Made by a program: the position numbers and the translations under genes. From Arthrobacter terricola (GTDB lineage: Bacteria; Actinomycetota; Actinomycetes; Actinomycetales; Micrococcaceae): a stretch of DNA of 64,000 nt. Location of the stretch: positions 62,001 to 126,000 of the forward strand of contig NZ_SMRU01000011.1 in NCBI RefSeq assembly GCF_004354015.1. The letters are read 5' to 3'. This document shows, in pieces, positions 16,431-26,418 of this stretch (its first letter is position 1; each line of letters begins with the position of its first letter). The notes under the pieces are model-generated. The model was given only the letters and a program-made list of their open reading frames with translations. It was not told where the DNA came from and made no database searches.

Positions 16431-17420
16431 ATGCCGGCAAAACTCACCGACGTCGCAAAGCTGGCAGGGGTGTCCCTGGCAACCGCTTCAAGGGCGTTCG
16501 GAGATCCGGGAAGGCTCGCTGCGGAAACTCGCCAGAAAGTGATGGCGGCGGCCGAAGAGCTTGGCTACGACATTCCCGGAGTCACGGGCAGCCGGACGTT
16601 CGGCGTCATTGTCCCGGACGTCTCCAACGCCGTCTTCGCCGCACTTATCAAGGCCATCCAAGACCAGGCCTGGCACGGCCGGCACCGCATGGTCCTCGCC
16701 GACACGTCTGAGTCTTCGTCGCGGGAACGCTCGCATTTGGAATCGTTCGCAACGGGAGTGGACGGCATCATTCTTTGCTCGCCGCGCTTGCCTTCCGCAC
16801 AGATCCACGATTTGGCCGGAAACGCTCCACTCGTTGTCATCAACGGCGAGGCCGAACACGCGGCAAGGGTGCTGATGGAAGCCGGTGAGGGGATTCGCCA
16901 GGCGATCGAGCATCTCCATGCGCTTGGACATCGCAAACTCGCCTATATTCCGGGCCCTGCCTCGTCATGGGCAAACGGACAGCGACTGGCCGCCATCACG
17001 CGCTTCTGTGCTGATTGGGGCATCGAGCTCGTGACGGTCGGCAACCAGAACGCAACGGTCGACGGCGGTCTGGCCGCTGCGGCGTCGGTCGTTGCCAGCG
17101 GCGCCACTGCGGTCATCGCGTACAACGACCTCGTCGCCATCGGAATGCTCGCCGGCGCCCGGACGCTCGGGTATCACTGCCCCGAAGACATCAGCGTGGT
17201 GGGCATCGACGATCTCGACATTGCCGCCGCCGCAGAACCCGGGCTCACCTCCGTCCGGGTCCCGATCGACCGAAGCGGCGCCCTCAGCCTCGAACTCCTC
17301 CTCGAGCAGATGTCCGGAAAACCGACGGCCACGGAAGCCGTGCACCTTAGCTCCCAACTCATCGTGCGCGGTTCCACCTTTGCCGCCCGCACCGCCGAAC
17401 AAGCCCTCCAGGGAAAGTAG
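16431..17420 (+). CDS. LacI-family regulator of the sugar-acid operon
   Basis: 329 residues. The N-terminal helix-turn-helix is LTDVAKLAGVSLATASRAF with the hinge helix near residues 45-55. The rest is a periplasmic-binding-protein-like effector domain (VVGIDDLDIAAAAEP is the conserved late segment). It is first in an operon whose promoter contains a LacI-type palindrome, so it probably represses its own transcript and is released by a sugar acid or pathway intermediate. The next gene starts 2 bases after its stop. Confidence 0.92.
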   Translation: MPAKLTDVAKLAGVSLATASRAFGDPGRLAAETRQKVMAAAEELGYDIPGVTGSRTFGVIVPDVSNAVFAALIKAIQDQAWHGRHRMVLADTSESSSRERSHLESFATGVDGIILCSPRLPSAQIHDLAGNAPLVVINGEAEHAARVLMEAGEGIRQAIEHLHALGHRKLAYIPGPASSWANGQRLAAITRFCADWGIELVTVGNQNATVDGGLAAAASVVASGATAVIAYNDLVAIGMLAGARTLGYHCPEDISVVGIDDLDIAAAAEPGLTSVRVPIDRSGALSLELLLEQMSGKPTATEAVHLSSQLIVRGSTFAARTAEQALQGK

Positions 17421-17422
17421 CC

Positions 17423-18403
17423 ATGAGAATCGTCATCGCAGACCCCAACCTGATGCCCCATCGCGCCCTCTTTGAGGCATCGCTCCCCGACGGATCACTC
17501 GCGTCCTGGCATGACAGCTGGAACGAACACGCCGTCCTCACAGACCTGAAAGACGCCGACGTTTACGTGGGCCCACGCTTCACGGGTGCCATGGGTAAGG
17601 CCGCGGTCAACCTGCGTCTCGTCCATGTTGGTGGTGCCGGATACGACGGGATCGAGGCGGACGCCTTGCCGCCTGGAGCCGTCTGCGCCAACACGTTCCA
17701 TCACGAAAACTCCATCGCCGAACACATCGCCACGGTCCTTGTGGCCCTCCGCCGCAACCTGATCGGCCAGGACGCCGCACTTCGCAGCGGCGTGTGGTCC
17801 TCGTCTGTGTACTCCCCCACCGTCCACCAGCCGGAAACGCTCCGGGGCGCCGTAGTGACATTCCTCGGGTTCGGACACATCGGCGGGGCTGCCTGGCGGC
17901 TGCTTAACGCATTCGGGGCCGAAGGAATAGCCATTACCCGCAGTGGAAACACCAACGCAGAGGAAAACGGCTTGCGATGGGCCGGGACCACGGACCGGCT
18001 TGGCGAGGCATTGAGCGAATCGGACATCCTGGTGGTCAGCATCCCCCTGAGCCAGGAAACCACAAGCCTCGTGGGCGCCGGCGAAATTGATGACCTCGGC
18101 CCGGACGGACTTCTGGTGAACATTGCGCGCGGACCCGTCGTCGATGAAACCGCCCTTTACGAAGCGCTTAAGGATCGCCGGATCGCGGGCGCCGCGATCG
18201 ATGTCTGGTACCAATACCCCGGCACCGACGGGCGCGGCGAGCCCTCAAGCCTCCCGTTCGCCCGCTTGGACAACATCGTCATGACTCCGCACTCGTCCGG
18301 AGTCACCGCGGAGACTTTCCGCAACCGCGCGCTTGAAATCGCCGAAAACATCACCCGACTTTCCAAAAACGAACCACTGAAGAATGTAGTGATTTCCCGA
18401 TGA
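17423..18403 (+). CDS. D-isomer-specific 2-hydroxyacid dehydrogenase family protein
   Basis: 326 residues with the NAD(P)-binding GFGHIG motif near 150 and the catalytic Arg in [10 protein letters not shown]. The His lies in MTPHSSG, and an acidic partner near residue 270 is expected but not obvious in the altered DVWYQYPG segment. It reduces or oxidises a 2-keto/2-hydroxy acid. Its place second in a mannonate operon suggests a sugar-acid substrate, for example salvage of a 2-keto acid side product, but no such step is required by the pathway. The stop overlaps the next ATG. The family is secure and the substrate unknown. Confidence 0.88.
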   Translation: MRIVIADPNLMPHRALFEASLPDGSLASWHDSWNEHAVLTDLKDADVYVGPRFTGAMGKAAVNLRLVHVGGAGYDGIEADALPPGAVCANTFHHENSIAEHIATVLVALRRNLIGQDAALRSGVWSSSVYSPTVHQPETLRGAVVTFLGFGHIGGAAWRLLNAFGAEGIAITRSGNTNAEENGLRWAGTTDRLGEALSESDILVVSIPLSQETTSLVGAGEIDDLGPDGLLVNIARGPVVDETALYEALKDRRIAGAAIDVWYQYPGTDGRGEPSSLPFARLDNIVMTPHSSGVTAETFRNRALEIAENITRLSKNEPLKNVVISR

Positions 18404-19617
18404 CCCGAAAAATCGTCGACGTCGACGTCCTGGTAACCAGCCCGGGCCGCAACTTCGTCACGCTCAAGATCACCACCGACGACGGCCTGACAGGTTGGGG
18501 CGACGCCACCCTGAACGGCCGGGAACTTTCCGTCGCCAGCTACTTGCGGGACCACCTTGTCCCGGCCCTCCTGGGAAGGGATGCCGACCGCATCGAAGAC
18601 ACGTGGCAATACTTCTACAAAGGAGCGTATTGGAGGCGCGGTCCGGTCACCATGGCTGCGATCGGCGCTATCGACCTCGCGCTATGGGACATCAAGGGAA
18701 AAGCCTTGGGAGTCCCGGTCTATCAGCTCCTCGGCGGCGCTGCCCGCGACAAGATCCTCACCTACACGCACGCCACCGGCTGGGACCTCCCCGAACTGCT
18801 TGATTCAGTGGACCGGCGGCGCGAACAAGGGTTCCGGGCAGTGCGTGCCCAGTCCGGTGTCCCGGGACTCGACAAGGTGTATGGCGTCACCAAGGGCGCC
18901 GCAAGCTACGAGCCGGCAGGCCGCGGCGCAGGACCGGTCGAAGAAGACTGGGACACGTCCGCCTACCTGCGTCACGCTCCGAAAATCCTGTCGGCTGTCC
19001 GTGAGCATGTCGGACCGGAGCTGAAGCTCCTTCACGACGTCCACCACCGGCTCAACCCCACAGAAGCGGCCCGCCTCGGCCGCTCCCTCGAAGATGTGGA
19101 CCTGTTCTGGCTTGAAGACGTCACCCCTGCCGAGAACCAGCGCCTCCTGCGTATGCTGCGTCAGCAGACCACCATCCCGCTCGCCATCGGCGAAGTCTTC
19201 AACACGGTCTGGGATGCCGAGTTGCTCATTACCGAACGGCTCATCGACTACGTGCGCACCGCCGTCGTGCACGCTGGAGGTATCTCCCATGTCAGGAAGA
19301 TCCTGGCTCTCGCGGAGGTCTATCAGATCAAGGGTGCGCCGCACGGGCCTTCCGATGTCTCCCCCATCAATCTCTCGGCGTCCCTGCACCTTGGCCTCGC
19401 CACGAGCAACTTCGCCATCCAGGAATACATGGGGTACGACCCCCTGGTCTCCGAAGTCTTCCGCCCAAGCTACCGTTTCGAGGACGGCTACCTGCACCCG
19501 GGCGACGAGCCCGGACTCGGCATCGAGGTGGACGAAGAAGCCGCTGCCCGCTTCCCGTACGCGCAGGCCTACCTCCCGATCGCCCGGGAACTCGACGGCG
19601 CCATGAAGGACTGGTGA
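18400..19617 (+). CDS. manD: D-mannonate dehydratase, enolase superfamily (ManD/RspA type)
   Basis: Dehydrates D-mannonate to 2-keto-3-deoxy-D-gluconate. The 405 residues match the ManD subgroup length. Mg ligands sit in HDVHH, LEDV and GEVF, and the late HGPSDVSP segment is the ManD active-site His region. An early [11 protein letters not shown] stretch is also typical. ManD and D-gluconate dehydratase activities occur within this subgroup, so substrate strictness is uncertain. The presence of mannonate reductase, KDG kinase and KDPG aldolase in the same operon supports mannonate. It overlaps both neighbours (ATGA, GTGA). Confidence 0.9.
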   Translation: MTRKIVDVDVLVTSPGRNFVTLKITTDDGLTGWGDATLNGRELSVASYLRDHLVPALLGRDADRIEDTWQYFYKGAYWRRGPVTMAAIGAIDLALWDIKGKALGVPVYQLLGGAARDKILTYTHATGWDLPELLDSVDRRREQGFRAVRAQSGVPGLDKVYGVTKGAASYEPAGRGAGPVEEDWDTSAYLRHAPKILSAVREHVGPELKLLHDVHHRLNPTEAARLGRSLEDVDLFWLEDVTPAENQRLLRMLRQQTTIPLAIGEVFNTVWDAELLITERLIDYVRTAVVHAGGISHVRKILALAEVYQIKGAPHGPSDVSPINLSASLHLGLATSNFAIQEYMGYDPLVSEVFRPSYRFEDGYLHPGDEPGLGIEVDEEAAARFPYAQAYLPIARELDGAMKDW

Positions 19618-21155
19618 AGATGGGCACCCCAAGCATCACGCCCCTAAACGCCGGAACTCCGGGAATCCTCCGACGGACTTCAGCTCCCGCTCCCGGAATC
19701 GTGCACCTCGGCCTCGGAAACTTCCACCGCGCACACCAGGCCGTCTACACGGACGCCGCCATCGAGGCCCACGGCGGGGACTGGGGAATCATCGGCGTGT
19801 CGAACCGTTCCACAGCAATCACCGACGCCCTGCGAGCGCAGGACATGCTCTACACCGTTGTCGAGATCTCCCCCGAGGGCTCTGCATTCTCGGTTCCGCG
19901 TGTCCATTCGGAGGCGTTCACGGCTGCCGGTAACCCGGAGCGACTCCGCGAGGCCATCGGCGCCCCGGAAACACGGATCGTCTCGTTGACGGTGACCGAG
20001 AACGGATACACGTACTCTCCTGCCACGGGGTCGTTGAACTTGAATGATCCGGCGGTCCAGCACGACCTGGCCACATTTGAAAGTCCCCGCACGCCGATCG
20101 GCCAGATCGTCCGCGGCCTCCAGCAGCGGGCCCGCACCCACGGTGAGCCGGTGACGATCCTGAGCTGCGACAACCTTGCCGACAACGGACACCACTCTCG
20201 GCGGCTCGTCCGCGAGTTCGCGTCGCGTTTGCCGGGAAAGGAGGCTGCTGAAGCGTTGGATTGGATCGACGCCCGGGTGACGTTCCCGTCGTCGATGGTG
20301 GACAGGATCGTGCCGGCCACTACTGAGCACTACCGGCGGCTTGTGGCCGGCAGTTGCGGCTACTCGGACCGGATTCCGGTTCCCGCAGAGCCATTCACTA
20401 TGTGGATCGTGGAGGACGACTTTATTGCCGGTCGCCCTGCATGGGAGGCGGGCGGGGCTGTGTTCTCGGATGAAGTGGCCGGGTACGAGCAACTAAAGGT
20501 CCGGCTCTTGAACGGCACCCACTCCCTGATCGCCTATCTCGGTGCGCTGTCCGGGGCGGCGACCATTCCGGACTCGGTGGCCCACCCCTTCATTGAGCAG
20601 GCGGCGCGCTCAGTCCTCCGCCGGGAATACCTCCCGAGTGTGTCCGTGCCCGCCGATGTTGACGTCGATGCGTACGAGGTGCAGCTCTTCTCCCGGTGGC
20701 GGAACACTGCCCTCGGGCACCGTAGCAGCCAGGTTGGCTCGGATGGTTCGGTGAAGCTGAGGCAGCGGATCCCGGTTCCGGCTCTCCAGATGCTCGACGC
20801 CGGCCGGATGCCGCACCTTCTTGCCCTCACCACCGCCGCCTACCTCACGTGCGTCGCCCCGCTTGCCGGCTTCAATCCCGGGCAGCACGCGGCGGCCATG
20901 GACGATCCCGCCCGGGCATTGCTGACCGGGCTGGCGGCACAGTCCCGTTCGGGGCGTGAATTGGCTGAACGGGTGTTGGCAAACCACCACTTGCTCGGCG
21001 AAGAGCTTGCAGCCCGTGCCGACTTCATCGAACGCACGGGCGAACTCATCGATACCTTGCGCGCCCATGGACCGCTCGCCGCTGTGGCCGAAGCGGAAAA
21101 TTCGGCGGACTTCCTCAACGCTTCCTCGTTTGCTACCACCAAAGGCACCCCATGA
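19614..21155 (+). CDS. Mannitol dehydrogenase-family fructuronate reductase (D-mannonate oxidoreductase)
   Basis: 513 residues of the polyol-specific long-chain dehydrogenase family. An N-terminal Rossmann motif is in [15 protein letters not shown] and the catalytic Lys in [12 protein letters not shown]. In this operon it should interconvert D-fructuronate and D-mannonate, feeding ManD. It begins at GTG 19614, overlapping the ManD stop; an ATG at 19620 is almost equivalent. Mannitol or arabinitol dehydrogenase would be family alternatives, but context strongly favours the uronate route. Confidence 0.88.
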   Translation: MKMGTPSITPLNAGTPGILRRTSAPAPGIVHLGLGNFHRAHQAVYTDAAIEAHGGDWGIIGVSNRSTAITDALRAQDMLYTVVEISPEGSAFSVPRVHSEAFTAAGNPERLREAIGAPETRIVSLTVTENGYTYSPATGSLNLNDPAVQHDLATFESPRTPIGQIVRGLQQRARTHGEPVTILSCDNLADNGHHSRRLVREFASRLPGKEAAEALDWIDARVTFPSSMVDRIVPATTEHYRRLVAGSCGYSDRIPVPAEPFTMWIVEDDFIAGRPAWEAGGAVFSDEVAGYEQLKVRLLNGTHSLIAYLGALSGAATIPDSVAHPFIEQAARSVLRREYLPSVSVPADVDVDAYEVQLFSRWRNTALGHRSSQVGSDGSVKLRQRIPVPALQMLDAGRMPHLLALTTAAYLTCVAPLAGFNPGQHAAAMDDPARALLTGLAAQSRSGRELAERVLANHHLLGEELAARADFIERTGELIDTLRAHGPLAAVAEAENSADFLNASSFATTKGTP

Positions 21156-22213
21156 CCACCCAGACATATTCACAACCCCGGCACACCGTGCTGCCGGGCA
21201 GCACCGAAGCTGCCGTCCTGCACGGCGCGGGCGACCTCCGCATTGAACAGAAGCCCCTCAAGCCCATCGGTCCCCGCGACGTCCTGGTCGAAATGCGCTC
21301 CGGCGGCGTTTGCGGCTCGGACATGCACTACTTCGCCGAGGGCCGCAACGGTACCAACGTCCTCCGCCAGCCGACCATCCTCGGACACGAAGGGGCCGGG
21401 GTCGTCATCGCAAGAGGCGAGCTGGCAAGCATCGCGGTGGGCACCGCCGTCGTCATTGAACCCGCGCTGCCGTGCCGCGAGTGCGCGGCGTGCTTGTCCG
21501 GCCGGTACAACGTGTGCGCCGCCGGGACATGCTTCGGTTCCCCGCCCACGGACGGGCTGTTCGCCCGGCACGTTGTGGTACCGGAGGCGGCCCTGCATAT
21601 CCTGCCGGACAGCATTCCGGCAGGAATCGGCGCGGTGATCGAACCGCTGGCTGTCGCTGTTTGGGCGGTCGAGCGCGCTGAGGTACAGGCGGGGCACAGG
21701 GTGCTCATCACAGGCGCGGGACCGATCGGCTTGCTTGTTGCGCAGGTGGCGGCGGCGCGTGGAGCGAGGGAAATCATCGTGACCGATGTCAACGACGACC
21801 GCCTGGCCGTCGCGGGCAAGCTCGGCGCCACCCGGACCATCAACACGGCAAAGCAGGACCTGGGCTCTGCGGGCGTCCGCGATCTGGACCGCCTCATCGA
21901 ATGCTCCGGCAATGCCCGCGCCCTGTCGGACGGGATCCAGGCGCTCGCCCCCGCCACCCGGGCGACTGTAGTAGGCCAGGCCCGGCCGACGGTTGACGGC
22001 ATCCCGCTTGGATTCCTCCAACGTTACGAAATCGACCTCGTGACCGCGTTCCGTTACGCGAACGCTTTCCCGACGGCGATCAAACTCGCCTCCGCCGGGA
22101 CGGTGGACCTGCAGGCAATCGTCACCGCCTCGTATCCGCTTTCCGACAGCGCGGCTGCCCTCACAGCCCCTGTCAACGATCCCACCAACCTCAAGGTACT
22201 CATCACTTACTGA
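21152..22213 (+). CDS. Zinc polyol dehydrogenase, probable L-gulonate 5-dehydrogenase (or L-idonate 5-dehydrogenase)
   Basis: 353-residue medium-chain dehydrogenase. The catalytic zinc residues are in GVCGSDMH and GHE, and the structural zinc set is C-x2-C-x2-C-x7-C in CRECAACLSGRYNVC. The NAD motif is GAGPIG. L-idonate 5-dehydrogenases and L-gulonate 5-dehydrogenases share this fold. Where such a gene stands with ManD and mannonate oxidoreductase, oxidation of L-gulonate to D-fructuronate completes a pathway, whereas L-idonate oxidation gives 5-keto-gluconate, for which no reductase is evident here. L-gulonate is therefore my preferred substrate, by inference. The ATGA overlaps the previous stop. 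Confidence 0.85.
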   Translation: MTTQTYSQPRHTVLPGSTEAAVLHGAGDLRIEQKPLKPIGPRDVLVEMRSGGVCGSDMHYFAEGRNGTNVLRQPTILGHEGAGVVIARGELASIAVGTAVVIEPALPCRECAACLSGRYNVCAAGTCFGSPPTDGLFARHVVVPEAALHILPDSIPAGIGAVIEPLAVAVWAVERAEVQAGHRVLITGAGPIGLLVAQVAAARGAREIIVTDVNDDRLAVAGKLGATRTINTAKQDLGSAGVRDLDRLIECSGNARALSDGIQALAPATRATVVGQARPTVDGIPLGFLQRYEIDLVTAFRYANAFPTAIKLASAGTVDLQAIVTASYPLSDSAAALTAPVNDPTNLKVLITY

Positions 22214-22259
22214 CCCGGCCTTCCCCGGCCACAGGACATCCATTCAAAGGAGTATGGAC

Positions 22260-23645
22260 ATGACCTCTGCAGCAAACCTGCCTCCCGCCCCGGTGGACCA
22301 AGGCAAAGTCCGGAAGGCCGCCGTCGCAGGCCTCATCGGCACCACGCTGGAACTCTACGATTTCGTCATCTACGGAACGGCGTCGGCACTGGTCTTCAGC
22401 AAGCTGTTCTTCCCCAACATTTCCCCTGCCGCGGCCCTCCTGGCGAGCTTCACTACGTTCGCCGTCGGATTCCTGTTCCGGCCCCTTGGCGGCATCTTCT
22501 TCTCGCACTTCGGTGACCGGCTCGGCCGCAAATGGGTTCTTGTTGTCACCCTTCTCCTCATGGGCGGTGCGACCCTCGCGATCGGGCTGCTCCCGACCTA
22601 CGGGCAGATCGGCCTTTTTGCCCCGGTGCTGTTGTGCCTTTGCCGGGCCGCGCAAGGCTTCGGTGCCGGCGCCGAACAATCCGGCGGAGCAACCCTGCTC
22701 ACCGAATCGGCTGCCCCTGGGACGCGCGGCAAGCTTGCTTCGCTGATCATGGTCGGCGCAGCGGCGGGCACGGCGTTGGGAGCGCTCGTCTGGATCGCGG
22801 CCCAGTCCCTCGCACCGAATGACATGCTGACGTGGGGCTGGAGGCTGGTCTTCCTTTCCAGCATCTTTGTCACAGTCGCGGCCCTCGTCATCCGGCGCAA
22901 GCTGGACGAATCCCCCGTATTCGAAGAGATCAAGCAGGCCCGGACAGAGCCCCCGGCACCGCTGAAGGAAGTCGCGAAGCACGGCAAGGCGAACGTATTG
23001 CGGGTCATCCTGATGAACCTCGGCGTCAGCACCCAGTCCTACACGATCCAGGTGTTCATGGCGTCCTACCTCATCACGGTGATAGGCACCGACCCGAAGT
23101 TCATCCCTCCGGTCCTCCTCATCGGTTCCCTGTGCGGCGGCGTGGCAGCCGTCTCGTTCGGTGTCCTGTCGGACAAGATCGGCCGTCGGCGCGTCGTCTC
23201 CATCATTACCGGCGTACTGGTCCTTTTCCCCGCCCCGGCGTTCCTGTTGCTGACCACGGGCTCCCCAGTCGCCATCATCCTGGTGATCGTCGTTGGTTTC
23301 GTCCTGGCATGCCAAGGCGTCGTCGGCGTGCACATGAGCTACTTCCCGGAAGTTTTCGGGAGCCGCTACCGGTACGCTGGCGTCACCCTCGGCCGCGAAT
23401 TCTCCTCCATCATCGGCGGCGGTATCGCACCGATGATCTGCGCAGCCCTGCTGGGCATGTTCAGCAACTCCTGGATTCCGGTGGCCATCTACATGTCGGC
23501 GACCATGCTCATCAGCTTCATCGCCACGCGCATGAGCCCCGAAACCCTTAACCGCGACCTCACCGCTCCGCAGGATGCCAGCCACGATCCTTTTCCCGCC
23601 CCTGAAGTAGCTGGCGGCGAACTGTCCGTGGTAGACACCAAGTAA
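22260..23645 (+). CDS. MHS-family (MFS) sugar-acid/H+ symporter
   Basis: 461 residues with about 12 membrane helices. The loop 2-3 signature DRLGRKWVL and the opening LIGTTLELYDFVIYG are typical of the metabolite:H+ symporter family (ProP, ShiA, KgtP relatives). Being mid-operon it should import the operon's substrate, a hexonate such as L-gulonate or D-mannonate. The ATG at 22260 is 7 bases after AAAGGAG; the ATG at 22254 is only one base from it. Confidence 0.9.
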   Translation: MTSAANLPPAPVDQGKVRKAAVAGLIGTTLELYDFVIYGTASALVFSKLFFPNISPAAALLASFTTFAVGFLFRPLGGIFFSHFGDRLGRKWVLVVTLLLMGGATLAIGLLPTYGQIGLFAPVLLCLCRAAQGFGAGAEQSGGATLLTESAAPGTRGKLASLIMVGAAAGTALGALVWIAAQSLAPNDMLTWGWRLVFLSSIFVTVAALVIRRKLDESPVFEEIKQARTEPPAPLKEVAKHGKANVLRVILMNLGVSTQSYTIQVFMASYLITVIGTDPKFIPPVLLIGSLCGGVAAVSFGVLSDKIGRRRVVSIITGVLVLFPAPAFLLLTTGSPVAIILVIVVGFVLACQGVVGVHMSYFPEVFGSRYRYAGVTLGREFSSIIGGGIAPMICAALLGMFSNSWIPVAIYMSATMLISFIATRMSPETLNRDLTAPQDASHDPFPAPEVAGGELSVVDTK

Positions 23646-23659
23646 CCCGAAGGAACCCC

Positions 23660-24364
23660 ATGTCCCAGACCAACTTGCGGGAGTCGCCCGCCACGCAGCC
23701 CGCCACCCGGTCCGCGCCCGCACGGCCTGCTCCCAGCACAATCCTCCGCACCTCGGGCGTGGTCGCGGTGCTGAGGGCGCGGCACGCCAAGGACTACGCG
23801 CCTGTGATCGACGGACTCCGCGAGGGCGGTGTGCTCAGCGCCGAATTGACGCTGAGCACACCGGGGGTATGGGATGAGCTGCCCCGCCTCCTGGACCGCT
23901 TCGGCGACGAGATGGAGATCGGTGTCGGGACAGTCACTACGGCCGCGGAAGCTGGCACTGCCCTCGATCTCGGGGCTTCGTACATCGTCACCCCCATCAT
24001 GGTTCCTGAGATCGTGGAGCTCTGCGCCGAACGCGCGGTTCCGGTCTTCCCGGGCGGATTGACGCCGACGGAACTCCACGCCGGGTGGGCAGCGGGAGCG
24101 ACGGCGGTCAAGGTCTTCCCGGCTTCTACCGTCGGCCCCGGCTACATCCACCAGCTTCGCGGACCGTTTCCGGAGCTCCAGGTGGTGCCGTCCGGAGGTG
24201 TCGACATCGATGATGTTCCGGCCTGGATTCGAGCCGGCGCCCTGGCCGTCAGCCTTGGCGGTCCGCTCCTCGGGGATGCGTTCAAGGGCGGGGACCTGCG
24301 GGACCTGACCGCCCGCGCACACCGCGTCCGCAGCCTTGTGGACGAAGCGCGAGGCGAACGATGA
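23660..24364 (+). CDS. eda: KDPG/KHG aldolase
   Basis: Cleaves 2-keto-3-deoxy-6-phosphogluconate to pyruvate and glyceraldehyde 3-phosphate. 234 residues, class I TIM barrel. The Schiff-base Lys is in ATAVKVFPAS and the phosphate site in VPSGGVDIDDV; GVGTVTTAAEA is also typical. About 25 extra residues precede the core. AAGGAA stands before the ATG. It overlaps kdgK by ATGA, so kinase and aldolase are co-translated. Confidence 0.93.
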   Translation: MSQTNLRESPATQPATRSAPARPAPSTILRTSGVVAVLRARHAKDYAPVIDGLREGGVLSAELTLSTPGVWDELPRLLDRFGDEMEIGVGTVTTAAEAGTALDLGASYIVTPIMVPEIVELCAERAVPVFPGGLTPTELHAGWAAGATAVKVFPASTVGPGYIHQLRGPFPELQVVPSGGVDIDDVPAWIRAGALAVSLGGPLLGDAFKGGDLRDLTARAHRVRSLVDEARGER

Positions 24365-25314
24365 ACGCCGCGCCCTACGTTGTCACTTTCGGGGAAACCA
24401 TGGCGCTCATGTCGGCAAACCAAGCCGGACCGCTTGCCCACGCCAGCACTATGAGCGTCGGCATCGGAGGATCTGAATCCAACGTGGCAATCGGACTTCA
24501 ACGCCTCGGCGTCCAGGCAGTCTGGTGCGGCCGGATCGGAGCCGACTCGCTCGGTCGGTTGGTCGAACGGGAAATCCGGGCCGAGGGCGTTGACGTCCGC
24601 GCCACAGTGGATCCCGAGGCTCCCACCGGGCTGATGATCAAAGAGCGCCGCACGCCTACTGCCCAAAAAGTTGCGTACTACCGTTCCGGTAGTGCGGGCT
24701 CGCGACTTGCCCCCGACGACGTCGACCCTCAGCTGATTGCCGACGCGGCGTTGCTGCACACCAGCGGTATTACTCCGGCCCTTTCTTCGCAGGCGGCGGC
24801 CGCCTTGAAGTATGCGGTGGCCGTCGCACGCGAGTCCGGGATTCCCGTCTCCTTCGACCTGAACTACCGGAGCAAGCTCTGGGACGCCGGCACCGCTGGG
24901 AGCGCCTACCGGGAGATCATCCCGCTCGCGGACATTGTGTTCGCCGGACTTGAAGAGGCTGAAATCGCCGTCGGGACGGTCTGCGACGCAGAAGAAGCAG
25001 CGCGCCGCATCGCTGCCATGGGTCCACGGCAAGTCGTCATCAAACTCGGCGCGGACGGGGCGCTTGCGCTTATCGACGGAAATCTCTACCTGCAGGAAGC
25101 CCACCCCATCGAGGCCATCGACACGGTGGGCGCGGGAGATGCGTTCGTTGCAGGCTACCTCGCCGAGTTCGTGGCGGGACTCGAGCCTGTGGAACGCTTG
25201 CTGACAGCCGCGAAGTCCGGAGCGTTCGTGTGCCTGGTCCCCGGCGACTGGGAAGGCCTGCCGCGCCGCGACGAACTAGGCCTCCTGGCTCACCACGAAC
25301 CGGTCAGCCGCTGA
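24361..25314 (+). CDS. kdgK: 2-keto-3-deoxygluconate kinase (PfkB family)
   Basis: 317-residue ribokinase-like enzyme phosphorylating KDG to KDPG. The PfkB signature DTVGAGDAFVAGYLAEF near residue 260 contains the catalytic Asp and anion hole. The N-terminal GGSESNVAIGLQRLG is the sugar-binding glycine motif. It is the last gene of the operon; a hairpin follows the stop. With the aldolase it joins mannonate catabolism to central metabolism. Confidence 0.92.
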   Translation: MNAAPYVVTFGETMALMSANQAGPLAHASTMSVGIGGSESNVAIGLQRLGVQAVWCGRIGADSLGRLVEREIRAEGVDVRATVDPEAPTGLMIKERRTPTAQKVAYYRSGSAGSRLAPDDVDPQLIADAALLHTSGITPALSSQAAAALKYAVAVARESGIPVSFDLNYRSKLWDAGTAGSAYREIIPLADIVFAGLEEAEIAVGTVCDAEEAARRIAAMGPRQVVIKLGADGALALIDGNLYLQEAHPIEAIDTVGAGDAFVAGYLAEFVAGLEPVERLLTAAKSGAFVCLVPGDWEGLPRRDELGLLAHHEPVSR

Positions 25315-25317
25315 TGC

Positions 25318-25348
25318 CCGGCTGGTGCTGACTGCCAGCGCCAGCCGG
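25318..25348. terminator. Hairpin at the end of the sugar-acid operon
   Basis: CCGGCTGG (25318-25325) pairs with CCAGCCGG (25341-25348). It lies in the 42-base gap between kdgK and the convergent oxygenase gene and may serve both. Confidence 0.6.
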
Positions 25349-25356
25349 ATCGACGC

Positions 25357-26367
25357 CTAGCCTACGAGGTCCGAGTGATGCTCCTCGACGACGTTCGGGT
25401 GCGCCCGGATGCGGTAGCGAAGGGCATTGTCGCCGTAGGTCTCGAGTATAGGGCTGTTGGTCGGGTCAACCGACAAGCCGCGGGCCTTGGACTGAAACTC
25501 CTCGCTGACGGCCAGTTGGGGCATTGTTGCGTCGAGGGCGGGATTGTAGAAGAAGGGGATGGAAATCCGGTCCGTGCCGCGAAGCGGCGAGATCACGCGG
25601 TGGAGGGTCGCCTTGAGATACCCGTTCGTGGCGAGCTCCAGCATTTCGCCGATGTTGACCACGAAGGTTCCCGGGACTTGGGGAGCGTCGATCCACTGTC
25701 CCTCGTACTCGACTTGGAGGCCGCCCTTCCCGGGCTCGACGAGCAACAGTGTCAGGACACCGCCGTCGCGGTGGGAACCCACGCCCTGTTTTGGTTCGGG
25801 GTTGGATTCTCCTGGATAACGCACGATCTTGAGGACCGGGAAGGCGCGCGCGGCGAAGGCGGCGTCAAACGTGTCCTCGGGCGCCCCGAGGGACACGGCC
25901 AAAGCCCTGAGGAGCTCGAGCGAAACGGCACTCAGGCGTTCCATCCATTCCGAGACGATCCCTCGCATTTCCGGCAGCGCGCCGGGCCACAGATTCGGCC
26001 CCTCCAGCCGCCAGTAGTCGGCCACTCCCGGGCCGGGTGGCACAGCTTCACGCTCGACGCCGACATCGATTTGTTCGCGCCAGTCAATCGCGCCGTCCGT
26101 GAGTTCCCCGCCGACCCTCGTGTAGCCGCGGAATTGCGGGCTTCGGACGTTCTCTACAGCGAGTTTTTCCTCTTCGGGCAACTCGAAAAAGCGTCGCGAG
26201 ACCTCGAGCATCGAGTCCGTCAGTTCCTGCGGGATGCCGTGGCCCGCCAAGTAGAGGAACCCAACCTCGTGCATGGCGTCGCGTAGCTCGTCACGGAACC
26301 GGGCGGCTTCTTCCGCTCCGGCCTTCAGGCGCGAGAAATCAAGTACGGGCAGTGTGTCGAGTGTCAA
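25357..26367 (-). CDS. 2-oxoglutarate/Fe(II) oxygenase, isopenicillin N synthase-like
   Basis: 336 residues. The DIOX_N domain (about 1-120) is followed by the jelly-roll with Fe ligands HRD (GSHRDGG) and His in TLHRV. The 2-oxoglutarate or substrate Arg lies in RISIPFF. The enzyme hydroxylates or oxidises a small molecule using O2. Similar actinobacterial and plant-like enzymes have many substrates. No biosynthetic partners are adjacent, only small VOC and monooxygenase-like genes, so the substrate cannot be named. Confidence 0.88.
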   Translation of the reverse strand: MTLDTLPVLDFSRLKAGAEEAARFRDELRDAMHEVGFLYLAGHGIPQELTDSMLEVSRRFFELPEEEKLAVENVRSPQFRGYTRVGGELTDGAIDWREQIDVGVEREAVPPGPGVADYWRLEGPNLWPGALPEMRGIVSEWMERLSAVSLELLRALAVSLGAPEDTFDAAFAARAFPVLKIVRYPGESNPEPKQGVGSHRDGGVLTLLLVEPGKGGLQVEYEGQWIDAPQVPGTFVVNIGEMLELATNGYLKATLHRVISPLRGTDRISIPFFYNPALDATMPQLAVSEEFQSKARGLSVDPTNSPILETYGDNALRYRIRAHPNVVEEHHSDLVG

Positions 26368-26418
26368 TGTGCCAATTCCTTTCGTTCACGGCCGCGAGGG
26401 CCGTCTTCCGCCGTGGTC

